The notes beneath the pieces were generated by a model, which had not been told where the DNA came from, did not search any database, and worked only from the letters and a program-made list of their open reading frames with translations. From Cornus controversa (Eukaryota > Streptophyta > Magnoliopsida > Cornales > Cornaceae): a stretch of DNA of 64,000 bases. Both the position numbers and the translations under genes were made by a program. Location: positions 7,280,041 through 7,344,040 of the forward strand of contig CM048849.1 of NCBI GenBank assembly GCA_026545225.1, given 5' to 3'. Shown in pieces: positions 33,203-44,700 of the stretch (position 1 is its first letter; every line of letters starts with the position of its first letter).

Positions 33203-33652
33203 TAGGTAAATTATTCTAACCTCTCCTGAGGTTTTGCCTAATTACCTTCGGATTAAAGTTTTTAAAATATGGTGGTCAACCTCCCCTGAGGTTTGGTTGA
33301 ATTTACACCGAGTACCCATGCCATTAATTGACAGTCGTTTCTATTAAAGTCAATTAACATAAAAAAAAATTAAAATGCCAAAACTACCATTGGTGGCGAG
33401 AGTGCACACGCATTGAAGGATAATATATATATATATATATATATAACATGTTAGTCTTGGTCAAATGATTAGAAATTAAGGTTATTTTTGCACAAAATCA
33501 TTATAACTTGAGGATACTTTTGTAATTGTATATTAGATATGATTTTGTTTAATTTATCATTAGTTTGACAGGGGCGTTAGATTAATTTTGCAAAAACTTT
33601 AATTTGAGAGTAATTAATCCAACCTCAAGAGAGTTCGGAGTAATTTACCCTA
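33203..33652. mobile_element. TIR MITE, 450 bp
   Basis: The left end TAGGTAAATTATTC and the reverse complement of the right end TAGGGTAAATTACTC start an inverted repeat of about 60 bp that ends in ATTAAAGTTTTT on both sides. TTTCTT flanks both ends (33197-33202 and 33653-33658), although this is low-complexity sequence. The inside has an A-run, a (TA)n at 33422-33445 and no coding. Its terminal words (TAAATTA.TC, CTC..GAGG) resemble the ends of the TIR element at 12805-33077, so the two may be one family. Confidence 0.78.
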
Positions 33653-33885
33653 TTTCTTTTGTTATGTTGGAAGTATTCTACTTATTTTATTATTGTTGTT
33701 TTCATTATATTATTCTATACTACATGTTTTATTGTTGTGTTTACCGTCAATTTGTTCACTTATAGTATCTTATATTATTTGTAATTGTGACACCTTTGTA
33801 CTTAATTATATACAAAAATGAAATTTAGGACGTGCAAAGATGGTGTGATTTGGGTTGATTTAGTTTGCATGGTGAGATGGCTAAG

Positions 33886-34063
33886 CATAGGGTTACACGT
33901 ATAGTTTGTAATGCAGATAGTGTCATAAATTCATCCAATTGTTTTCTAATGGAATAGCTTTGGATTATTCTTCACAACCTTATGTGTGGCCCAATATTTC
34001 CGGTAAACAATCGGATGAATTTATGACACTATCTGCATCACAAACTATACGTGTAACCCTATG
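33886..34063 (-). other. 178-bp foldback with 59-bp arms
   Basis: Arm 33886-33944 is the inverted copy of 34005-34063, with two differences and a 60-bp loop. Transcribed from the minus strand, both differences are U-G wobbles, so all 59 pairs can form; from the plus strand they are A-C mismatches. The plus-strand frame across the loop and right arm reads NGIALDYSSQPYVWPNISGK, which looks protein-like but which I do not recognise. It could be a young miRNA-type or siRNA hairpin, or a small foldback element. There is no evidence of expression. Confidence 0.6.
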
Positions 34064-35392
34064 TTTTATTCATTCATGTAAACTTTACTTTTTATACTTG
34101 TTAAATGTTAAAGAGAAGGAGAATTATGAAATTAAAAATGTAAGAATTATGTATTTTATGGTGTGAAGACTCTTTTGTAAATTTATTTTATAAAAAAAAA
34201 AAAAGAGTAAAATATTTAAATATTTTAGTGAAGCACGAATATCAATTCTGTTGTTATATTTGATAATAGTATACCTTTATAAAACAACGAATAAAATTTT
34301 CTAAAACAAACAGTTAGCTAAAATATAAAAACTCTACTCATAACTTAGTTCTAAAAATTAGAAATTTTAACTTGCTCTAGTGAGCTAAAATTTCTATCAC
34401 TTAAAGTGATGATTTTTTTTTACCAAACACATTCCAAAGCAAAATTTTAATTTTTAAAGTTTCTTTCTCAAATGCTTAGAAGACAATATTTAATTGACTT
34501 ACAAACCTGCACTGTTAACAGATTTGATTGCTAATGAACATTTTTGGATCAACCAACCATTAGGATAATAATTGTACCATTTTTGTATGAAAACAACTAT
34601 TTTGTTGAAAGCAGGCCAGGCTTAAGTCTTCAATGTTTTGAGGTGATCAATGTATTATATTATCCAGAGTGTGGCTTGAAAAAAATTAGAAGACATTGAG
34701 TGAAGATTTTACATTGTGACTAGGTTATCATATGGCACTCTTTGATGATCTTGACAAGTATTCTAAAACCTAAGTTACACCATTGCTTTCATCTCGTCAG
34801 ATATGCATATGCATATACATATACATATACATATACATATAGTTGCACCATTGACAGCCAAAAGAGATAAAGCACCTGCACCATGAGATGGATGGGCATC
34901 ATATATTGATAGACAGCCAGCTGAATAAAAAATCTGTCCAGTATAAGATTGCACATGAACCACCAATGACTGGCAAAAATAATTTCTCATCAAGGTCAAA
35001 ATGCATTTTCTTCCATTCCATGATTCTACCAATTATCCCAAACATGATAGAATCCTAAAGCAATATTATAAACAAGTTCATGATTGTCACTCCATTGTGA
35101 AAAATATTTGCCATACCTTCCTGGCAATCTATTTCAATTTGGTATGAAGGTCCACAGTATATTTTCAAACAAGGGCACAAAAAGAAAGGGTAAAAGAGCT
35201 ATACAAGTTGTGTATTATGCAAGCTTAAGTGTTTTCCATGTTGGCGTACAACTAGAGTCAAATTTCCCACAGGCCTTCAAATTTGCAAAGACCAAGACCT
35301 TCATCCAAGTTTATGAACCCCCTCTTTATCAGCCCTATTAGTCGTTTACCGTACTGTTGTGAGTCAAGATTGTGTGCTAACATGCTGACTGT
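34064..35392. other. Gene-free stretch downstream of the J-protein gene
   Basis: The sequence is AT-rich with an (ATACAT)n/(TATGCA)n microsatellite at about 34802-34840. It includes the 3' UTR of the minus-strand gene next to 35392; I could not place the poly(A) site. No other feature is seen. Confidence 0.5.
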
Positions 35393-35719
35393 TCACCATT
35401 GTTTCTTTCCCTTTTTCTTTCTCTTGCTGCCACTGCCACTGCCACTGCCGCTACCGCTGCCACCAGTCCTGGAGCTATTTCCAGCCCGGGCAGATGGACT
35501 CTCACTTGCAGTGCCACTGGAAAAATTGTCAAACGCGCCTGCTTGAACTGCATTCTGTAACCACTCAAAGAGTTCCTCTTCAGTCATGCACTCTTCCATG
35601 TTAGATGGCATCCCAGCACCTCTTTGTCCTGAACTTGTTCCCTTGCTGTTGTGCTTTGAGGTTACACTTGTGTTCACATGGAAACTTGGCTTGTGAGTAT
35701 TGACTGGACATCTCATTCC
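35393..35719 (-). CDS. J-protein gene, last coding exon
   Basis: The acceptor GTTGCAG precedes GGA ATG AGA TGT (GMRC). There are 108 codons and a stop. It contains the last Jiv90 part ([20 protein letters not shown]), a Glu-rich WLQNAVQAG helix, a Ser-rich linker, five to six Gly-Ser pairs from an in-frame hexanucleotide repeat, and a basic tail that may act as a nuclear signal. Confidence 0.93.
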   Translation of the reverse strand, partial: GMRCPVNTHKPSFHVNTSVTSKHNSKGTSSGQRGAGMPSNMEECMTEEELFEWLQNAVQAGAFDNFSSGTASESPSARAGNSSRTGGSGSGSGSGSGSKRKKKGKKQW

Positions 35720-38700
35720 CTGCAACAAAAATCCAGTATACATCTAGAGTGATATATTCATTTAAAACCAAATGGAGTTGTCTGTGATAGACCATTGTTT
35801 TGATCCAACTGAAACTGTAACCATGATCTATTTAAATTAAAGGTGAAAGCCGAGTTTGTGCAAGGATGGCACTTTGTGCAAGTAATGCAAAAGGTAAGGT
35901 TGGCACTATGGTTTGCAATTGCAGTATAACGGACTCGGGTCTGCATCAGTGTAAAGTAACTGAATTAGTTATCGCAATTGTGTTTTTTTTTTTTAACCTC
36001 GCACATAATGACTAAAATGCACCGATATGCAACCTTTTACAACATATTTGGTGAATTTTATTGAATTTTTTAAGATCATTTAGCACAAGCAATCACCTAT
36101 TAATGAATTATAAGACATTGTCGTCTTTATTAGAAATACTTAATATTATACTTTTTACTAAATTAATGAATAAAAGTACTTAGTATCATTATTATAATTA
36201 TTTAAAAAGTGGGGGTGGGATTACTTAGTTTTCATTTCTCTTAAAAAAGGTAAATAAATTAGTTTGACTGGCAAATTCCAGATGAAGGATTCACATTACA
36301 AAAGGTATTCTTTTTCTCACCCTCACTTCCCCAAGGCCACCAAAAAAATCTCTCTCTCTCTCTCTCTCTTCGGAAGTATATAGCTAGGATACTAATTGGT
36401 GTCCTTAATTCTGGGTCTCATATATATATATATGGAATATTCAAGAAAAAGGTCAGCTCTAATTTATTACTTCCATTTCCTTGTCTTTAATTCCCATCTC
36501 ATGTTCAATATTGCAATCCCTAACTAACTTTTTACATGTTAAATCCAATTCCTTTTCTTCTCTGACCCATTCACACTCTTGCTTCAGAAAACAACTTCAA
36601 TTCATTGCTCAATCGATCTACACCTCCATTTCATCATTTTTGCACAAGATTTACCGCCAATTATCAATCATTTTTTCATTCAGTACTTCTACCTGATGGA
36701 TCTGAGGTAAGAACCGAGTTAGCTCCTTCCTTTTTTTCTTCTTAATTTCCATTTCCTCTGCCAGGAGCTCTTGCTTTGGAGCATGAGATTAACGGGCCGA
36801 TTCTGGAGAGAATCGGCCGGTTAAATACTGTACCGGGCAATACGGACATGGTATCAGCCGGTTCTCTAAGAACCAGCCGATACTAATGTGCATACTGGAA
36901 CTCACCAGTATACCAGTGAGTCTCGGTATCGGAAACAAACAATACCATTGCGAACCAGCCGGTATGCGGTGACCTGGCCGGTTCACCGAACCATGGTTGG
37001 CACCCAACCCACCCTTCCTTCCACTACCCTTGATTAAAGGGGACCACAGAGGTAATGGTTTTTATCTAAAATTTCAATAATTTTATCCCCTTTAAGAAAT
37101 AAAAATCTCCCAATCCAAATACAACACACTGAGATTATCCATCTGATTATCGACAGCAGTATCCAATGGTGCAATCAATAATTTATAGCAGCTAAAGTTT
37201 TATATTCAGCCATGGCGTTTTCAATTTTTCGAATATGGGGTGCATTCCAATGGACCTATAATTCATGGGTGGACAATTTGGGTCAGTTCATCGCACTTGA
37301 CAAAGCAATTGAAAATAGTGTCATGCGGATGAATCACCAAAAAATAATACGGTAATTTAATGTCAACACATCCCAAAATAACAACTAAAAGAAGGCCAGT
37401 TAGTGAAATTCTAAGATGCACATACTTGGTATAAAAATGTTCAAGGGAGAAAGAGACATTAATGGCATTAAAAACACAATGAACTCATTTGACACCCATG
37501 GTACATCCAAACATCCATTTAGATCATTGGCCTGATAAATTACGGGAAGAATTCTTTTTTTTTTGGCTTCTTGTTGCTTGGTGTATTGATTTTTGTTTAG
37601 CTGCAACTGTAGTTTAACATTTATACGCTTAAGATCCCTTCTTCAGTCTCATGTAGTTCGGTTCTAATGCAGAAGCACAAAACATTCCCCTGACGACTAA
37701 GAAACACCAAATACACACGAATTTAATATAAATCTCAATGATAGATGTTTTTGGACCTATTGGATAATCTCACTTTGAATCCATGATGAATGCTAGGAAA
37801 AGAAAAGAGCAAAAATACTTTACCTGACATATATACCATTCAGTGGCATCATATATCTTGCTATTTGCGCAAACATATGCAGATGGAGCTTCTACCTGCA
37901 AAATGAAACATAGAGAAATTGATTTTAGTATGTCAAGAGGAAGAAGAAATATACATATTCATCAATACAGTAAACACTTGATAGTAAGGTAACAAAATCA
38001 TGATCTTCAAGCTAGTTCAAGTCTTAAGGGCATAGAATAATATTTTTTCCCTTCTGCTATGAGAAGGGTGGTAATACTTTTTACCACTTGATAATGATGG
38101 ATGGACATCACGAGTTGACCTCTATCCGAATTTAAAATGTGGTTGATGCTTCCAAAGACCTATTAGAATTGGGATTTGTAGCAGTTCATATATTGCTATG
38201 CAATTTTTCGACTTCATGGAAGCTATTATTTTTCAAAAAGATGAATCGATTCTTTGAGGGAGAGAGGAGATCCTTTTTGGATGTGCCGAGGCTTCCCAGC
38301 CTCTCCATCTCCGGCGAAGTGGAAGGCGTGGTAACAGAGAGAGGACATGTGTTCCAAGTGGCTGACAGGAATACCGAGAGGAGGAGAGCAATGCTACATA
38401 CCTGTTTGGTTGGAAGGTTTGACAGAGAGGTGGGAAGCTTAGAAAGGATTGAAGAATGGGCCAAGAGATCCTGGAAAGTGTCTAATGGCGTGAAGATCAC
38501 AGCCCTGCTGGACTCCCTTTTGCTCTTCAGGTTTCCGTCGGAGCAGGAGGCTAAAGAGAGTCCTGGAAGAGGGAAAGAGACAGTGGGGTGAGGTTTTGCT
38601 GCTACTTGATGTATGGTATTTCAGGGTGGGCTGTGCTGGCTTACTGAAAAAGAGAAAGGAATGAAGAATCTTGATTTATGGTCTACCATTACATCTCTGG

Positions 38701-41700
38701 TGCTACAAGCTTTTCGTTGCCGTCGGAGATTTGTGTGGAGGTTTTCAAAGCGTCGAGGCGAATGATATGGTTGATACGGAAAAGATTATAGTCACAGTTA
38801 AAGACGGTGGTACAGTTCCACAGTTTTTGCTGGTTGAAGATGATCGAACAAAGTGATCCTGTCAGAACAGATCGCACCAGAGTTGGTTCCAAGGCATGAA
38901 TCATTGGTAGGGAGAGATGTTAGCCGGCTTATCATGGAGGATGAGTGGTGGCGACGACATAGTCAGGCAGCCAGAAAAGCAAACAGCAAGTTTCTGGCGC
39001 AGAAGGAGGTAAAGCGAGAGGACAGGGACGATTGGGAACCCACGCACGTGAGGCGTGTGGTGGATGGAAGATGCGGCATCCAAAACGTGTCGATGCAGAG
39101 AAAAAGGATAAGGTCGGTTGGTATATAGCTCATAGGGCACGTGGCAGATTTAAAGATGGATTGGGATTCAAACGACTTCAAGCAAACATCAATTCAAATT
39201 CAAACTCTTATAGGCCAACAAATGGGCCCATACATGAGAATGGGCTCACAGTTGAAATTGGCCCAAACAGATATGAGGATTTGGGTTCAAAAATAAAAAA
39301 GGAAATTATGGCCCAAAACAGATATGAGGATTTGGGCTCAAAAATTAGAAAGGAAATTACGGCCCAAAACAAAACAATTGTTGGTAAAAGCCAAAGGTCT
39401 AAAGCGTCGCCAGTTTATACTCTCAGAGAATACAAGGTCCAAAAAACGAAGGTGGGCAAACCTGAGACGCAAAAAGGATTTTACAGAAGCCAAAGAGGTG
39501 TCGATAAAAGAGGAAGAACGCTGACTTAGATAACCTGGTTTGGGCACAAGGAACAGGTCACTACCCAGAACAAAAGATTTAAGAAAAGAAAGTGGTCAAA
39601 GACTGAGAAGCAACAATGGGTTCTAAAAGAAGGATCGAGGTCGGAAACGGAGAAGCAAGCATACATCGGAAAATCAGCAAATTCTAAGGCAATCTACTCT
39701 AACTCTAACCTTTCTCTTTCTTCATCTTTTCTGGTGGGTTTTGGGCACATCGAAGAGTGCGGAATTTGGGAGTGGGCGAACTGAGAAAGACGCAGTTAAT
39801 CGCGTCAAAATTCTAGAAACTGTGGAGAATAGTAGTGCAGTGGTCTATAATCTAATGAATGAGGCTGCTGAGGATGTCCATATTTGTAGCAGCAAGGACA
39901 AGGATAAATTGTTTTTGTGTATTGGCAAGGGGGTCAAGATGAGCTTGAGGACAGAAACAGCAACTGCTTTGCTGAAAGAGTTAAGGTTGTACAGAGGGTT
40001 TGAACATCCGAAAAAGAGTACGGATGAGATTTCAACATCTGCTACAGAGGTGGCTGGAACTGAAAGTTTTTCGCGGCAAGCTCAGGCAGGTCCAAGCAGC
40101 TGGGGGAAAGAGATGTATGTGAATGCAGTGGCTACTGCAGAATTACAGAAGGGACAAGGAGGGATTTTCCGTTCAGTAATAGTGAAGAAGAGGCCAAAGC
40201 AGGGCCTGCTCTTGAATCTTTGTTCCTTCCTCCGCCAGTATGGGAGTGCAATGTGGAGCCAGGGGTTGACATCCCTTTGGCAGTAGCTAGGGGAACAAGG
40301 GTGGAGGATAGAAGTTTAATTCCATTTACGGTAGAATCACATGGAGACAGAATTGTGAGAAGTGTTGAGGAAATGGGAGTGTTAATGGGTCTCACGTTTT
40401 CTAGGGAGGACGGGCTAGACCTTGAAACGTTACATTCTCTCGAGCACTGGTGGGATCAAACTAATCGCAAGAAGAGTTCGTCTTGGAAGGGGGAAAGAAA
40501 ACTTAGGAATTTGATTTCCTATGTGAATTATGACGGGAGGAATGGTGGGAGGAGCGAGAGGAGTAGTGGAGGTAGGAGGGGAGAGGGGTGGGGGGTGGTG
40601 TGTGAAGAATTAGTGTGCTTATGAAGCTTAAAATAGTGTCATGGAATGTCTGGGGGTTGAATGACCTGGACAAAAGGAGAGTGGTGAAGTCATTGATCTG
40701 TAGGTGGGAGGCGCACGTTGTATGCTTACAAGAATCAAAGATGGCCGAGGTGACGGATGGTTTGATAAGGAGTCTGTGGGGAGGTAGATTCATTAAATGG
40801 GAGGCTCTTGAAGCAGTAGGGACGTCGGGGAGGATTGTGGTTCTTTGAGATAAGAGATGGGTATCAAAAGTTGATGTGTGGAAAGGGAGTTCTTCTATCT
40901 CTGTTTTGTTTTCTTTGGAGGATGGATCCTACTTCATTTTCTCAAGGGTGTATGGACCGGTAGGGGATGTGGAGAGGAGAGGGTTGTGGGGGGGGTTGGA
41001 GTCTTTCAGATTGAGGTGGTTGGGCCCATGGTGTGTGGGAGGAGACTTTAATGAGATAAGGGATCTCAGTGAGAGATCTTCAGGGGGGAGAAGAACACCA
41101 TCTATGTTAGAGTTTTCCGAATTCATTGATGCTCATCAGCTCATTGACCTCCCGATGGAAGGTGCTCGTTATACTTGGTCTAGTGGCAGAGATTATTCCA
41201 CACTTTCTCAACGGGACAGATTTTTAATCTCCAATGATTTGGAGGAGAAGTTTCCGGACGTGGCGCAAGTAACTTTGGCTAGAGCAGTGTCGGATCACAT
41301 TCCCATTATTTTGGATTGTGAGGGGTTGAGTAGAGGGCGATCTCCTTTCCGGTTTGAGAACATGTGGTTAAAAGCGGAGGGTTTCAAGAATAGAGTTCAA
41401 AATTGGTGGGTAAGTTATGCTTGTAAGGGCAACCCAAGCTTCCGTTTGGCACACAAACTAAAGCGGCTGAAGGAAGATGTTAAAAAGTAGAGCGGAAGAC
41501 ATTCAGAGAGGGATTGTGACTTATTATCGACAACTTTATTCAGAAACCACTAGGCATAGGCCTCTGCTTAGTGGTCTTGAGTTCGTAGGTATATCAGAGA
41601 AGGAGAGGGTTTGGGTGGAGAGGCCCTTTGAGGTGGTGGAGGCTTTAAGGAGTTGTGTCGGGGACAAAACTCCCAGTTCTGATGGCTTCACAATGGCTTT

Positions 41701-44700
41701 CATGCATCAAAACTAGGAAGTGGTTAAGGCTGAAGTGACGGAAGCCCTTAGCGAGTGCCACTCAACAGGGCATTTCGAGAGGAACCTTAACAGGGTATCA
41801 TTAGCGAGTGCCACTCTTTCGAATCTTCCAACATATTTCATGTTCTTATTTTTGATGTCGATGTCAGTAGTAAGGAGACTAGAGAGGATTCAAAGTAAGT
41901 TTCTGTGGGGCGGATTAGGGGATGAGTTCAAATTCCACTTGGTGTGCTGGGGGAAGGTGTGTACCCCGATTTAGAAAGGGGATTGGGAATAAGGAGGCCG
42001 GAATTGTTCAATAAGGCATTATTGGGCAAATGGCTTTGGCATTTCGGAGTTGAGAGATCCAGATTGTGGAAGGTCGTTGTTAGTCGAAGTGGGAAAGGAG
42101 TTGGTGGTTGGTGGTCTACGGAGATGAACTTTCCTGTGGGGGTGGGGGTCTGGAAATGTATTCGAAAAGGCTGGGATGAGTTCTCCAAACACATTCGATT
42201 TAGGGTGAGAAGTGGAAGACGTTAGTTTTTGGGAGGACATTTGGTGTGGGGAAACATTGGCTTGCAAGTTCCCTAGACTATTCAGGATTGCTATTAACAG
42301 GCAAGCCTTAGTTGCCAACTGTTATCAGCTTGATAGCGGAAGATTGACTTGGGAGTGCACTTTCGTAGGGAATTCCATGACTGGGAGCTTACAGAGGTAG
42401 CAGAGTTTCTAGCCCTTTTGTATAGTCAGGTGGTTGAGGGGGAGGGGGATAGACGAGATGGTATGGATGGGCTCCAAGAGGGGAACCTTTGAGGTTCGTT
42501 CCTTCTATAGAAAATTAGAAACCTCTCGGATTTCATGGGTCCCATCTTCCCTTGGAAGGCAATTTGGAAAACAAAAGCTCCCTTGAAGGTGGCCTTCTTT
42601 ACTTGGACAGCTACCTTAGGCAAGATTCTTACCATAGATAACCTCAATCGAATTATGGTGAATTGATGTTGCATGTGCAATAGGTCGGAGGAAACAGTGA
42701 ACCATCTTCTTTTACATTGTCCAGTGGCGAGGGATGTTTGGTCTATGTTCTTGGTTGCGTTTGGTATGGCCTGGGTGTTTCCCAATGCCATGACAGATAT
42801 GATCGAGGCTTGGAGAGGGTGTAGAGTGGATAACCAAGCCAAAGAAGCTTGAAGGGCCACTCCCCTTTGTTTATGGTGGGGCTTGTGGCAAGAGAGGAAT
42901 AGGAGGCGCTTCGAGGATGTGGAGTCTCCTATTTGGTCTCTCAAATACAATATATTGAGTTTTTTATTGTTTTGGGTAACCGGAAAAAATTGTACATTGG
43001 GTGGTCAAGTTGTGGACTTTATTGATAACTTAAACTTATAGTTGGCCGTGTTCGGCTTTTTGTAGTTTCTCGGGAGCGCTCCCCTCTTGAGTGCCTTCTA
43101 ATGAATTACTATTTATCAAAAAAATAAAATAAACACTGTAAACTCTTTTTCAATTCAACAAAAACCTTGTCCCATCTATTTTAGAATATAAATCGTGGTT
43201 CGCTATTTACTCCATCTAAGGCCACAACTTTAGTTAAATCGCACACTATCATATTTTGTCTTACAATCTAAATCCATGTTAATTCTGGTGTTCCCATTCC
43301 TCGAATATTATCCTTATAGTGGACCATATTATTCTTCTTTAATGGTACGATAATTAGCTATTAAAGCACATAGCCAAATCATCTTGATTTATTTTCTCAT
43401 TTTATCTCCAATAAGTGCAAATTCTTCCTTCTCACATATATATGCATTTCTAATTTATCATTTCTTGTCCTACCACTAATGCAAGTATACAACTAAACAT
43501 CCGCATTTTGGCCACACTCATTTTATAAAGGTATAGCCTCTTAGCTACTCAATATTTTGTTCCATAAAGCACAGCTGGTCTAATAATCATTTTATAGAAT
43601 TTTACTTCTAAAATTTGTAAGGTAAACATCAATTACATAACATACCAGAAAAATGAATCATGCTTTAGTTTTTTTTTTTTTTTCGAAGTACAAATCATGC
43701 TTTAGTTTTATGAGCAATGTCATCAAAAAATTTCTCCTTCTGTGAATAATAGCCCAAGTAACAAAAATTTTCAATTTTTTCACATCTCTTAACCCTCGAT
43801 CTTCATTATATTACATTTTTTGACAAGTAATAAATGTATAAAAGCACTCAAAAGGGGAGTGCGTCCAAAACACAAGGCCAAAACAGCTACCTAAACCTTT
43901 AGACTATCAACAAAATCCATAAACTCCACCGATTTACAATTGAGCCCATCAACCCAAAAAAATAAAGAACTCATAATGTTGTATTTGAGAGACCAAATAG
44001 AAGACTCCTTGCTATCAAACGATCTCCTATTTCTCTCTCTCCACAAACCCCTCCATGCATCCCTGACTTGGCTGCCCACTATACACCCTCTCCAAGCCTC
44101 TATCACCACAACCGTGGAAACAAGAAATGCCCAAAGCATACAAAATCTGTCAAAAACATGGACCACACATCCATCGCCTCTGGACAATGGATGAGGAGGT
44201 GGTTAACTGAATCATTCACCATTCATTATGTTACATTTGTATTCCTATTTCATACATTTAGTAATAATCATATTTATCTTAAACCCTCTTTTCTCTAGCT
44301 CCTTGAATGACAATTATCACTACTTTAAATCTATATAAATCAAAAGCATAAATTATAAAACCTCATCTTGAAGTTTTTCCAATTCATCCTTAATAAGGCA
44401 AAAGATAGAGTGCGTAATGTTAATACCTAATATAAGCCTATGGTAATTGGTAGTTGCTTCTCTTAAAGTTGCCGTACATGTCCTTTATTATGTTTACATA
44501 TCTGTATAAATTTGTGACCTTATATTTCTAAAACCCATCACATTATACTCCAAAGGCCCTATCATAGGTTTTATCCAAATCTATAAAATAATATGAAGAT
44601 TATTATTTTTCAATTAGTCTCTTTAGCGAGTAGAAGTATCCATAACTTTTCTACTATAAATCCTGCTTGAATTTGATACTTGTATTCTAAGTCTTAGTTT

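Larger units (their letters stand above)
38139..43134 (+). mobile_element. LINE-B: L1-like LINE with large internal deletions
   Basis: The element lies on the plus strand, antisense to the host gene, in its 8.3-kb intron. An ORF1-like gene is followed by an endonuclease-RT gene and a 3' end with GGGAGCGCTCCCCTCTTGAG and TTTATCA-poly(A) near 43120-43134. It is closely related to LINE-C. Two deletions removed about 115 and about 300 codons of ORF2, including the whole RT core. The 5' boundary is uncertain: an 8-bp match TAAACACT at 37971-37978 and 43130-43137 could be the target duplication, but it is too short to trust. Confidence 0.85.

Noticed and set aside
38186..38500. Minus-strand frame opposite LINE-B ORF1, and similar minus-strand frames opposite LINE-B and LINE-C
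   Set aside because: Mirror frames of coding text on the other strand; no known family, no splice or promoter signs.
37971..43137. TAAACACT pair as the LINE-B target duplication
   Set aside because: Eight AT-rich bases are too short and the 5' end cannot be confirmed independently, so LINE-B was given an approximate start.
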